Source: Lachnospiraceae bacterium (GTDB lineage: Bacteria; Bacillota; Clostridia; Lachnospirales; Lachnospiraceae). From it: a stretch of 64,000 nucleotides of DNA. A program made the position numbers and the translations under genes. Where the stretch lies: NCBI GenBank assembly GCA_029227035.1, contig JAQXZD010000120.1, forward strand, positions 1 to 64,000, given 5' to 3'. The first letter of the stretch is position 1. Each line of letters opens with the position of its first letter. Below are positions 57,501-64,000 of the stretch, one piece after another. Under the pieces are notes generated by a model that was given only the letters and a program-made list of their open reading frames with translations, was not told the DNA's origin and ran no database searches.

Positions 57501-58888
57501 ACCGGTCTGTCCTTCTCTGCCGGCACCGGAAGGAACGTATAAAAGCTCCAGTAATCCGCTGTAGCGCCCTCTTGTCTTTTGTCTTTTCCGTCCTGAATCA
57601 CCGGATTGTCTCCATCCACATACAGTTCCCTGAACAGGGAAGAACGCATGGAAAACAGCATCACTGCCAGCTTGTATGTATTATTATTATACCCCGTTGC
57701 CTCCTGAGTAAGTCCCGTATCCTTCATATTCCAGTCGAACACCTTAATCTTGAGACCATTCTTCTGACATTCCTGTAACGGAGTATTATAAATTCCATCA
57801 TCCATAATCAAAGCCGCATAATTTTTCTTCTCCGTAACCCTCTTAAAAATCTGCAGCGCTGCCTCCCAGGAAATATCTTTTCCATTCCGGAAACAATTTC
57901 CTGAAGGAGAGACTGTATCGGGAATGCTCTTATCCGTCTTCCCCAATCGGTTATACTCCTGCCATATGGAAATCAGGGATGCATCATGACTCTTTGGAGA
58001 AATGCTGATCAAATCCGCATACTGCACCCAGTTATTCTGATTCTTGATATTCTCGTTCAGTTCTTCCGGCGTAATCGTCTTAATGACAACGGAATATGCT
58101 GCCGCCTCTTCATCACTTAACTGCAAGGTATCTTTTAAAAAGTGTTCCTTGCTCTCGTAAGTGTAATAGTTCTCTGTTATCATCAGTTTCTGTTCCGAAT
58201 CCTTCAGGGAAGCGGTTCTCTTCGTATAAAACCGATCCCCCGGATTCACCAGATGCTGTGAAAGATCCCCATCAAACAGGATACCGGAATAGTCATCCTT
58301 TTCGAACTCATTCACCGTATGCCAGATGAGATTTCCGTTTCTCTCCGGCTTAAACTGTATCTGTTCTTCCGTCCGCTCCCAGGTAAAAGTACCTTCTCCA
58401 TCTTTGACCACTTCATAGTAGCCATCCAGAGTCTTCTCCTCTTCACACGCCCGCAGGTTACATTTCCCATCAACAACATCATAGTTTTGCTCGTCACCTT
58501 CCGGTTCATCCGAGAAAAAATATGCGGTCTGCGGTGTGACAACTGCATCTGCCAGACTTCCAACGGTAGTAATCTTCCCTCGTCCGTACATCTGCTCCAC
58601 AGCCACAGGCTCACATCCGCCAATCTGATAGCCAAACTCAGCCATCTCTTCATAAGGCACAATCTCCAGAACGACAAACGGCCGTTTCTCTGTTCCCTTT
58701 TTCAGGCTCAGATAATTCTCATTCTGGTATTGCGGAAGTTGCTCAATCCGCTCCACTACCCCTCGTGTTACCTTGCTGACATCCGCTGCATAGGACAACA
58801 CATTTTCCTTTGGTATTACAGGCAAAAACGTGACTAACAATGCAATGACCAGCAATGCCGAAACAACTCTCTTACGACGGTTTTTCAT
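54539..58888 (-). CDS. Very large secreted protein with three repeated modules (DUF5057-like)
   Basis: 1449 residues, signal peptide about 1-35 (hydrophobic ALLVIALLVTFLPV, cleavage near SYAA). I recognise it only loosely as the DUF5057 type found in Lachnospiraceae. Three modules can be seen: each begins with a strand V-L-x-x-x-P (VVLEIVPYE at 72, RVLDLEPC at 563, QVLQIMPK at 922) and later has a Rossmann-like strand with YDLI (YADLISISP at 290, YDLIYLGMDD at 631, YNMIIVGFGD at 1008) then a helix and strand that fit a GATase-like fold (AKAGYPIVAAGYLY near 737; AAQGKSILFTHDV near 1037). No glycosidase motif, LPXTG or anchor. Strong GGGAGGAG ribosome site. Function unknown. Confidence 0.8.
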   Translation of the reverse strand: MKNRRKRVVSALLVIALLVTFLPVIPKENVLSYAADVSKVTRGVVERIEQLPQYQNENYLSLKKGTEKRPFVVLEIVPYEEMAEFGYQIGGCEPVAVEQMYGRGKITTVGSLADAVVTPQTAYFFSDEPEGDEQNYDVVDGKCNLRACEEEKTLDGYYEVVKDGEGTFTWERTEEQIQFKPERNGNLIWHTVNEFEKDDYSGILFDGDLSQHLVNPGDRFYTKRTASLKDSEQKLMITENYYTYESKEHFLKDTLQLSDEEAAAYSVVIKTITPEELNENIKNQNNWVQYADLISISPKSHDASLISIWQEYNRLGKTDKSIPDTVSPSGNCFRNGKDISWEAALQIFKRVTEKKNYAALIMDDGIYNTPLQECQKNGLKIKVFDWNMKDTGLTQEATGYNNNTYKLAVMLFSMRSSLFRELYVDGDNPVIQDGKDKRQEGATADYWSFYTFLPVPAEKDRPVNFEQYAYWSGAEAWQNYNMTPTPSNEGYKNWTLEHVYSYKGDNGLLRGEYIIQKLANVDKFDEFQDYIEGKQITDPNPSDAVRFILGIEDSTEPQEQTLRVLDLEPCVDLQKMKDKNGKEEEDRYEPKWTLQESYVRMLLPGYTGEIEITHQTTAEFNGKAEDLNSTYDLIYLGMDDGAYHKAAKTVSLKNVSGNQQQTTIMLPDWNDNSMDGKIYSHTGDMIESPEIQVDGKDRSVQFLWDKEKNKKVESTELRFAGNDISSLKKAELEEFAKAGYPIVAAGYLYQLPKSLVDNTSNIWKFVEEYQKDKGVYSTTQTEQILKAVRKGLAEDVVFTELPVLYDGTTKDETSAEFKTESYLPQSGGRSYLQFVFQVNQPGYSYRLYMDANRNGKFEDDEVLQEKTAKEGENICRYRLPASLVGLLQWKLEVYQTDCPQVRYVKTGCSAAKGQEKDKKKIQVLQIMPKPDNKYSGKLDLKNDRFKKYYKDLVDYEISIDTTTWSEFRNCFSGPRFHFDSSSEITDSNPVNENSIKYLNGLNKKPADYNMIIVGFGDAYGATDLSGIAAVEYLEYFAAQGKSILFTHDVTSMYNETAKYLDFEDSKKIFGSTANAMLRDLMGMNRYEMVSNQLPKEQRDLLINYQNLTENNHYDTISSSAKHGFTYYALKRLGWNNKNINIDRKVPYRYMVQNPKGAYICNKTYFTQKTGFNNNNDLTTTASKLNDGEITEYPYKISDTLPISDTHGQWYQLNVEDPEVTVWYCLSDDHKYSAWDGKDSNGTGTAVTYGVSPNDAANNYYIYSKGNIFYSGVGHSTDEKGNLTEMETKLFVNTMIAAYRASYEAPVIEITNEEAELVEKQSYSMSVTQEYNGMDGISIEKDAAPVKVTFTPVDFNTVKTRMDGWVYRMNGGKKEYIDTIYRVSDDQPIQADENHMFKDLKNGEEYYVYYEPSWLKDSDRMLYFDIKNNKLKDVNTTKLNMTTQPLFYLG

Positions 58889-58974
58889 ATTCTTTCTCCT
58901 CCCGATGGCACATTATCAACCATTTTAACCCTTCTCGAAACTGAGCGAAATGTTTCGTTTATTTTCGCTTACAT

Positions 58975-59003
58975 ATTATATTCCTTTTTCAAATTCTTTA
59001 CAA
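58975..59003 (-). promoter_or_regulatory. Promoter of the large secreted protein gene
   Basis: Minus strand -35 TTGTAA (58998-59003), 17-base spacer, -10 TATAAT (58975-58980), leaving about 80 bases of leader that contains a GCGAAA/TTTCGC hairpin. The rest of the 267-base gap up to gltD shows only the gltD terminator. Confidence 0.65.
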
Positions 59004-59086
59004 TCTGCATTATGTAGAAAAAACTAATTATTTTTTAGTATAAAATTACAATAAATAGCTAAATGCTTAAATTTGTTTAGCATATT

Positions 59087-59127
59087 AAAAAAGTCGTTAA
59101 CGCATTTAGCTGCGCTAACGACTTTTT
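59087..59127 (-). terminator. gltBD operon terminator
   Basis: AAAAAGTCGTTA and TAACGACTTTTT arms with an inner CGCA/TGCG pairing; the minus-strand reading ends in TTTTTT. About 30 bases past the gltD stop. Confidence 0.9.
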
Positions 59128-59155
59128 CTTTCTTCCTATATTTATTTCGAATTCA

Positions 59156-60649
59156 TCACTGCACGGACAGATAAGAATACCCCATCAGGCTCTCATCCAC
59201 TTCCCGCGCCACTTCTCTTCCCTCACGGATTGCCCATACTACCAGAGACTGTCCTCTGTGCATGTCACCCGCAGTGAATACATTCTTAATGTTTGTTGCG
59301 TAATGTCCCTCTTCCGTTGCCACATTCGTGCGCTGGTTCAATTCCACACCGAATGCCTTTGCAATATACTCCTCGGTTCCAAGAAAACCTGCAGCAATCA
59401 ATACCAGCTCTGCCGGAATCTTGCGCTCGCTTCCCGCAACCTCAACCATATTTCTGCGTCCGGTCTTTTCGTCCACCTTGCTCTCAAGATTGACAATGGT
59501 AAGTCCGTTTAACTTGCCGCTCTTATCCTTGTGGAACTCCTTTACGGTTGTCTGGTAAATACGAGGATCTGAACCGAAGCAGGCAATCGCTTCTTCCTGG
59601 CCGTAATCGGTCTTAAGCACCTTCGGCCATTCCGGCCATGGATTATCCGCTGTACGCTCTGCCGGAGGACAAGGCATCATCTCAAGCTGAGTCACAGACT
59701 TTGCGCCCTGACGAATTGCCGTGCCGACACAGTCGTTTCCGGTATCTCCGCCGCCGATAATGACAACGTTCTTGTCCTTTGCGGAAACATATTTGTTATC
59801 CTTCAGACCGGAATCCAGAAGACTCTTTGTGGTGCGTGACAGATAATCCACTGCAAAGTAAATTCCATCTGCATCTCTTCCCGGTGCCTTAATATCTCTC
59901 GGATTCTTGGCTCCGCAACAGAGAATCACGCGGTCATACTGTTTCATCAGTTCTGCCGCCTTAATGTCTACTCCCACATTGCAGCTTGTGACAAACTTAA
60001 CGCCCTCAGCCTTCATAATCTCGATCTTGCGGTCAATTACCTGCTTTTCCAGCTTCATATTCGGGATTCCGTACATCAGAAGACCACCCACACGGTCATC
60101 TCTCTCATATACCGTCACCTCATGACCTCTCTGATTCAACTGGTCTGCTGCCGCAAGTCCGGAAGGACCGGAACCGATGACTGCCACCTTCTTGCCTGTT
60201 CTCACCTTCGGCACATGTGCTGCTGCGTAACCTTCCTTATAAGCAGTCTCAATCACGCCATGCTCATTGTCGCGGACAGAAACGGGCTCTCCCCAATGTC
60301 CGCAGGTACATGCCTTTTCACACAGTGCCGGACAGACTCTGGAAGTAAATTCCGGGAAATTATTTGTCTTGTGCAGACGGTTGTATGCCTGCTGCCAGTT
60401 TCCGGAATATACCAGATCATTCCACTCCGGTACCAGATTATGAAGCGGACATCCGGAGGTCATTCCCGCAATCGTCATACCGGACTGACAAAACGGAACT
60501 CCGCAGTCCATACAACGCGCTGCCTGCTCCTGCTGCTTTTCCGGAGAGAGGAATACATGGAACTCATTATAATTCTTAATACGCTCTTTTGGCTCAACCG
60601 AATGTGCCTCGCATCTTTCGTATTCTAAAAATCCTGTTGGCTTACCCAT
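59156..60649 (-). CDS. gltD: Glutamate synthase (NADPH) small subunit
   Basis: 497 residues. Takes electrons from NADPH via FAD to the large subunit. N-terminal Fe-S domain with CMDCGVPFCQ near 42 and CPALCEKACTCG near 107; FAD site VAVIGSGPSGLAAADQL near 155; NADPH site VVIIGGGDTGNDCVGTA near 290; C-terminal FTAGDMHRGQSLVVWAI. 15 bases after gltB. Confidence 0.97.
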   Translation of the reverse strand: MGKPTGFLEYERCEAHSVEPKERIKNYNEFHVFLSPEKQQEQAARCMDCGVPFCQSGMTIAGMTSGCPLHNLVPEWNDLVYSGNWQQAYNRLHKTNNFPEFTSRVCPALCEKACTCGHWGEPVSVRDNEHGVIETAYKEGYAAAHVPKVRTGKKVAVIGSGPSGLAAADQLNQRGHEVTVYERDDRVGGLLMYGIPNMKLEKQVIDRKIEIMKAEGVKFVTSCNVGVDIKAAELMKQYDRVILCCGAKNPRDIKAPGRDADGIYFAVDYLSRTTKSLLDSGLKDNKYVSAKDKNVVIIGGGDTGNDCVGTAIRQGAKSVTQLEMMPCPPAERTADNPWPEWPKVLKTDYGQEEAIACFGSDPRIYQTTVKEFHKDKSGKLNGLTIVNLESKVDEKTGRRNMVEVAGSERKIPAELVLIAAGFLGTEEYIAKAFGVELNQRTNVATEEGHYATNIKNVFTAGDMHRGQSLVVWAIREGREVAREVDESLMGYSYLSVQ

Positions 60650-60664
60650 TTTGTTCTTCCCTCC

Positions 60665-63600
60665 TTACGCTCTCGTTCCGGCATAAAATGCCTCGATCTG
60701 TGCCTGCTCTGCATTCAGTCCCTTCTCTTCCATCTGGACGATTGCCATCTGCATACGATTATAATCATATGGAATGACTTTTTTGAACTTCGGCAGATAT
60801 TCACTGAAATGATCCAAAACAGCTTTTCCCTTTTCCGAATTGGTCAGGGTGACGTGCTCCTTGATCATCTCCTTCAATTCCTGTACATCATATTTGTTGG
60901 TTACTTCCTCGGTAAATACCATGGACTTATTGGTACGCATGTAAAGGTCATTATCTTCATCCAGAACATATGCGATTCCGCCGCTCATACCTGCTGCGAA
61001 GTTCTTTCCGGTTTTTCCGAGAATGACAACGCGACCGCCCGTCATGTATTCACATCCATGGTCACCGACACCCTCTACGACAGCCGTAGCTCCGGAGTTA
61101 CGGACACAGAAACGCTCACCTGCAACACCGTTGATAAAGGCTTTTCCGCTTGTTGCTCCGTACAGTGCCACGTTACCGATAATGATATTCTCATCCTTCT
61201 TGTAAGTAACGCCTGCAGGCGGATATACCACCAGCTTACCACCGGACAGTCCCTTTCCGAAGTAATCGTTGGAATCTCCTACCAGCTCCAGTGTCAGTCC
61301 CTTCGGGATAAAAGCACCGAAACTCTGACCGCCTGCGCCGTTACACTTGACAATGAAAGTATCCTCTTCCAGAGTATCGTCGTATGCCTTTGTAATCTCC
61401 GAGCCAAAGATGGTTCCCAGCGAACGGTTGATGTTAGTTACCTCGGTATCAATCATACGCTTCTGTTTCTTCTCCAATGCCGGTTTCAACTGCTTTAAGA
61501 GAATCGTCATATCCTTTGACTTATCCAGCTCAAAATCATATACCTGCTTCGGATCAAAAATCACCTTCTGCTTGGTTCCTGCAAACGGATTGTTCAGGAT
61601 GTTGCTCAGATCCAGCTTTGCTTCACGCTCTGACAGATCCTCGCGTACCTTAAGCAGATCGCTTCTTCCAACCAGCTCGTCTACCGTGCGGCAGCCAAGC
61701 TTTGCCATATATTCACGCAGCTCTTCTGCGATAAAACGCATAAAGTTCTCCACATATTCCGGCTTTCCGGCAAAACGCTTCCGGAGCTCCGGATTCTGTG
61801 TTGCAATACCTGCCGGACAGGTATCCAGATTACATACACGCATCATTACGCAGCCCATACATACCAGTGGAGCTGTTGCAAATCCATACTCTTCGGCACC
61901 GAGACATGCTGCAATTGCCACATCTCTTCCGCTCATCAGCTTACCGTCTGTCTCAATGCGCACCTTATTTCTTAATCCGTTCATAATCAGAGTCTGGTGT
62001 GTCTCTGCAAGACCAAGCTCCCACGGAAGTCCCGCATTGTGAATGGAACTGCTCGGTGCGGCACCGGTACCTCCGTCATAACCGGAGATCAGGACAACCT
62101 GTGCACCTGCCTTTGCAACACCGGCTGCAACGGTTCCCACACCTGCCTCAGAAACCAGCTTCACGGAAATTCTTGCATCCCGGTTGGCATTCTTTAAGTC
62201 AAAAATCAACTGCTCCAGATCCTCGATAGAGTAAATGTCATGGTGCGGTGGCGGTGAAATCAGAGATACACCCGGTGTGGAAAGTCTGGTCTTGGCAATC
62301 CACGGATAAACCTTCTTACCCGGCAGATGTCCTCCTTCACCCGGCTTTGCCCCCTGTGCCATCTTAATCTGAATCTCCTGTGCACTGGTCAGGTAACGGC
62401 TGGTTACACCGAAACGTCCACTCGCAACCTGCTTGATGGCAGAGCAGCGATTCAGTCCGTCCGGTCCGATGGTCAGACGGTCTTTGTCTTCTCCACCCTC
62501 TCCGGTGTTGGACTTTCCGTGCAGACGGTTCATGGCGATAGCCAGTGTCTCATGCGCTTCCTTGGAGATGGAACCGTATGACATGGCACCTGTCTTAAAT
62601 CTGGTGACGATGGAATCCACGCTCTCCACCTCTTCCAGCTTAACACCCTTCTTCGGATAGTTGAAATCCATCAGGCCACGGAGATTGGTGTGCTTCTGTT
62701 CCTCATCCACAAGCGAGGTATACTGCTTGAACATGTTGTAATCTCCCCGCTGGGTAGACTGCTGAAGCAGATGAATCGTTGCCGGATTGTACAGATGCGC
62801 ATCCGCACCGCTTCTCATCTTGTGGCGTCCCTTACTGTCAAGGGTAACATCCGTCTCCAGATCCAGCGGATCATAAGCCGCCGAGTGCAGCGTATTAACA
62901 TCATTCTCAATATCCTTAATGGAAATACCGCCAATTCTGCTGACTGTATTGGTAAAGTATTTGTCAATGACATCCTTATTGATACCGATTGCCTCAAAAA
63001 TCTTGGAACCCTGATAAGACTGAATCGTCGAAATTCCCATCTTTGCGGCAATCTTGACAATTCCACTGATGATTGCATGATTGTAATCATCCACGGCCGC
63101 ATAATAATCCTTGTCCAGCATGTGCTCATCAATCAACTGCTTTACCGTATCCAGTGCAAGATAAGGATTGATTGCACTGGCACCGAAACCAAGCAGGGTT
63201 GCAAAATGATGCACTTCACGCGGTTCTCCTGATTCCAGAATCACAGACAGAGAGGTACGCTTCTTGGTCTTAACCAGATACTGCTGCAGCGCAGATACTG
63301 CCAGAAGCGACGGAATGGCAACATGGTTGTCATCCACTCCCCTGTCGGAGAGAATCAGAATATTGGCACCGTCACGGTAAGCTCTGTCAGCCTCAATGAA
63401 AAGACGATCCACGGCCTTTTCCAGACTGGTATTCTTATAATAGGTAATCGGAATGGTTACAACCTTAAATCCCTCCACCTTCATGTTGCGGATTTTCATC
63501 AGATCCGTATTGGTAAGAATCGGGTTGTTGATGCGAAGAACCTTACAGTTCTCCGGCTTTTCCTCCAGAAGGTTTCCTGCGGATCCGATATATACGGTTG

Positions 63601-64000
63601 TGGAAGTAACAATCTCCTCACGAATGGAATCGATTGGCGGATTCGTTACCTGTGCGAACAACTGCTTAAAGTAATTAAACAGCGGCTCCCGGTTACCGGA
63701 TAAAGCTGCCAGCGGTGTATCCGTACCCATCGCTGACGTACCCTCGATTCCGTTCTTTGCCATCGGAAGAATGGTATCCTTCAATGACTCATAAGTATAT
63801 CCGAATGCTCTCTGCATTCTCTGGCGCTCTTCCTTGGTGTACTCCGGTACACGCTCGTTCGGAATCTTCAGATCCTGAAGCATCACGATATTGCGGTCAA
63901 GCCACTCACCATACGGCTGCTGCTCTGCATATCTTTCCTTCAGTTCATCATCCCCAATCACGCGTCCCTGAACCGTATCCACCAGAAGCATCTTGCCCGG
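60665..64000 (-). CDS. gltB: Glutamate synthase large subunit (5' end off window)
   Basis: The frame is open to the right edge; about 1111 C-terminal residues are seen of an expected ~1500. Missing is the N-terminal Cys-type glutamine amidotransferase domain. Present are the central domain (start region MLLVDTVQGRVIGDDELK), the FMN-binding synthase domain (KPGEGGHLPGKKVYPWIA, SPPPHHDIYSIEDLEQLI, GYDGGTGAAPSSS), the 3Fe-4S cysteines in CMGCVMMRVCNLDTCPAGI, and the C-terminal beta-helix domain with GGxxG repeats. Makes glutamate from glutamine and 2-oxoglutarate with gltD. Confidence 0.98.
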   Translation of the reverse strand, partial: PGKMLLVDTVQGRVIGDDELKERYAEQQPYGEWLDRNIVMLQDLKIPNERVPEYTKEERQRMQRAFGYTYESLKDTILPMAKNGIEGTSAMGTDTPLAALSGNREPLFNYFKQLFAQVTNPPIDSIREEIVTSTTVYIGSAGNLLEEKPENCKVLRINNPILTNTDLMKIRNMKVEGFKVVTIPITYYKNTSLEKAVDRLFIEADRAYRDGANILILSDRGVDDNHVAIPSLLAVSALQQYLVKTKKRTSLSVILESGEPREVHHFATLLGFGASAINPYLALDTVKQLIDEHMLDKDYYAAVDDYNHAIISGIVKIAAKMGISTIQSYQGSKIFEAIGINKDVIDKYFTNTVSRIGGISIKDIENDVNTLHSAAYDPLDLETDVTLDSKGRHKMRSGADAHLYNPATIHLLQQSTQRGDYNMFKQYTSLVDEEQKHTNLRGLMDFNYPKKGVKLEEVESVDSIVTRFKTGAMSYGSISKEAHETLAIAMNRLHGKSNTGEGGEDKDRLTIGPDGLNRCSAIKQVASGRFGVTSRYLTSAQEIQIKMAQGAKPGEGGHLPGKKVYPWIAKTRLSTPGVSLISPPPHHDIYSIEDLEQLIFDLKNANRDARISVKLVSEAGVGTVAAGVAKAGAQVVLISGYDGGTGAAPSSSIHNAGLPWELGLAETHQTLIMNGLRNKVRIETDGKLMSGRDVAIAACLGAEEYGFATAPLVCMGCVMMRVCNLDTCPAGIATQNPELRKRFAGKPEYVENFMRFIAEELREYMAKLGCRTVDELVGRSDLLKVREDLSEREAKLDLSNILNNPFAGTKQKVIFDPKQVYDFELDKSKDMTILLKQLKPALEKKQKRMIDTEVTNINRSLGTIFGSEITKAYDDTLEEDTFIVKCNGAGGQSFGAFIPKGLTLELVGDSNDYFGKGLSGGKLVVYPPAGVTYKKDENIIIGNVALYGATSGKAFINGVAGERFCVRNSGATAVVEGVGDHGCEYMTGGRVVILGKTGKNFAAGMSGGIAYVLDEDNDLYMRTNKSMVFTEEVTNKYDVQELKEMIKEHVTLTNSEKGKAVLDHFSEYLPKFKKVIPYDYNRMQMAIVQMEEKGLNAEQAQIEAFYAGTRA

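Noticed and set aside
58889..58974. Riboswitch in the leader of the large secreted protein gene
   Set aside because: Only a simple hairpin is visible; no conserved core of a known riboswitch class could be matched.

Overview
The window reads as chromosomal DNA of an endospore-lineage Firmicute, most likely a Lachnospiraceae (Clostridia). Reasons: spore genes gpr and spoIIP, AGGAGG-type ribosome binding sites, a HrcA/CIRCE heat-shock operon, family A-type competence genes, and the Bacillus/Clostridium gene order comEA-comEC-holA-rpsT-gpr-spoIIP-lepA-hemW-hrcA-grpE-dnaK-dnaJ-prmA-rsmE-mtaB. That order runs right to left on the minus strand from about 48.2 kb to 10.7 kb (only rpsT is on plus). 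Genus cannot be set from the sequence alone. No tRNA, rRNA, CRISPR array, phage or transposase gene was seen.

Layout. 0-2.9 kb: a GH13 alpha-glycosidase cut by the left edge, divergent from aroC. 2.9-5.5 kb: a secreted Ig-like repeat protein. 5.6-10.7 kb: a minus-strand cluster matching B. subtilis yrzL-yrrK-yrzB-yrrL-yrrM-yrrO (ireB, ruvX, DUF1292 protein, an MltG-like protein lacking its catalytic domain, trmR, trhP) with RNase J inserted. 10.7-16.6 kb: tRNA/rRNA/protein modification (mtaB, thiI with its cysteine desulfurase, rsmE, prmA) plus a degenerate HPr-like gene. 16.6-25.7 kb: small J-domain protein, dnaJ, dnaK, grpE, hrcA, hemW, lepA. 26.0-30.1 kb: nucleoside salvage operon udp-cdd-deoC-deoB-add. 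30.1-32.8 kb: spoIIP, gpr, rpsT.

32.8-39.6 kb is an accessory, AT-richer block set between rpsT and holA: an AgrA/AgrC-like two-component system (the regulator is frameshifted), a three-gene ABC exporter, a GNAT protein and a MATE exporter. 39.6-48.2 kb: holA, a TetR/DegV divergent pair, comEC, a GerMN lipoprotein, an OmpR-type two-component system and comEA. 48.4-53.4 kb: arginine biosynthesis (argC-GNAT-argB-argD, divergent from argG). 53.4-58.9 kb: a membrane acyltransferase and a 1449-residue secreted protein. 59.2-64.0 kb: glutamate synthase gltD and gltB (gltB cut by the right edge).

No gene-free stretch exceeds 300 bases. The longest are 25745-26026 and 18698-18900, which hold two copies of a MITE-like palindromic repeat with 12-13 bp terminal inverted repeats; 58889-59155 (promoter plus terminator); and 52006-52184 (divergent arg promoters). 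The best leads for novelty are the MITE-like family, the three-module secreted protein, the His-less HPr homologue, the catalytic-domain-less MltG, the broken regulator, and the GNAT gene inside the arginine operon.
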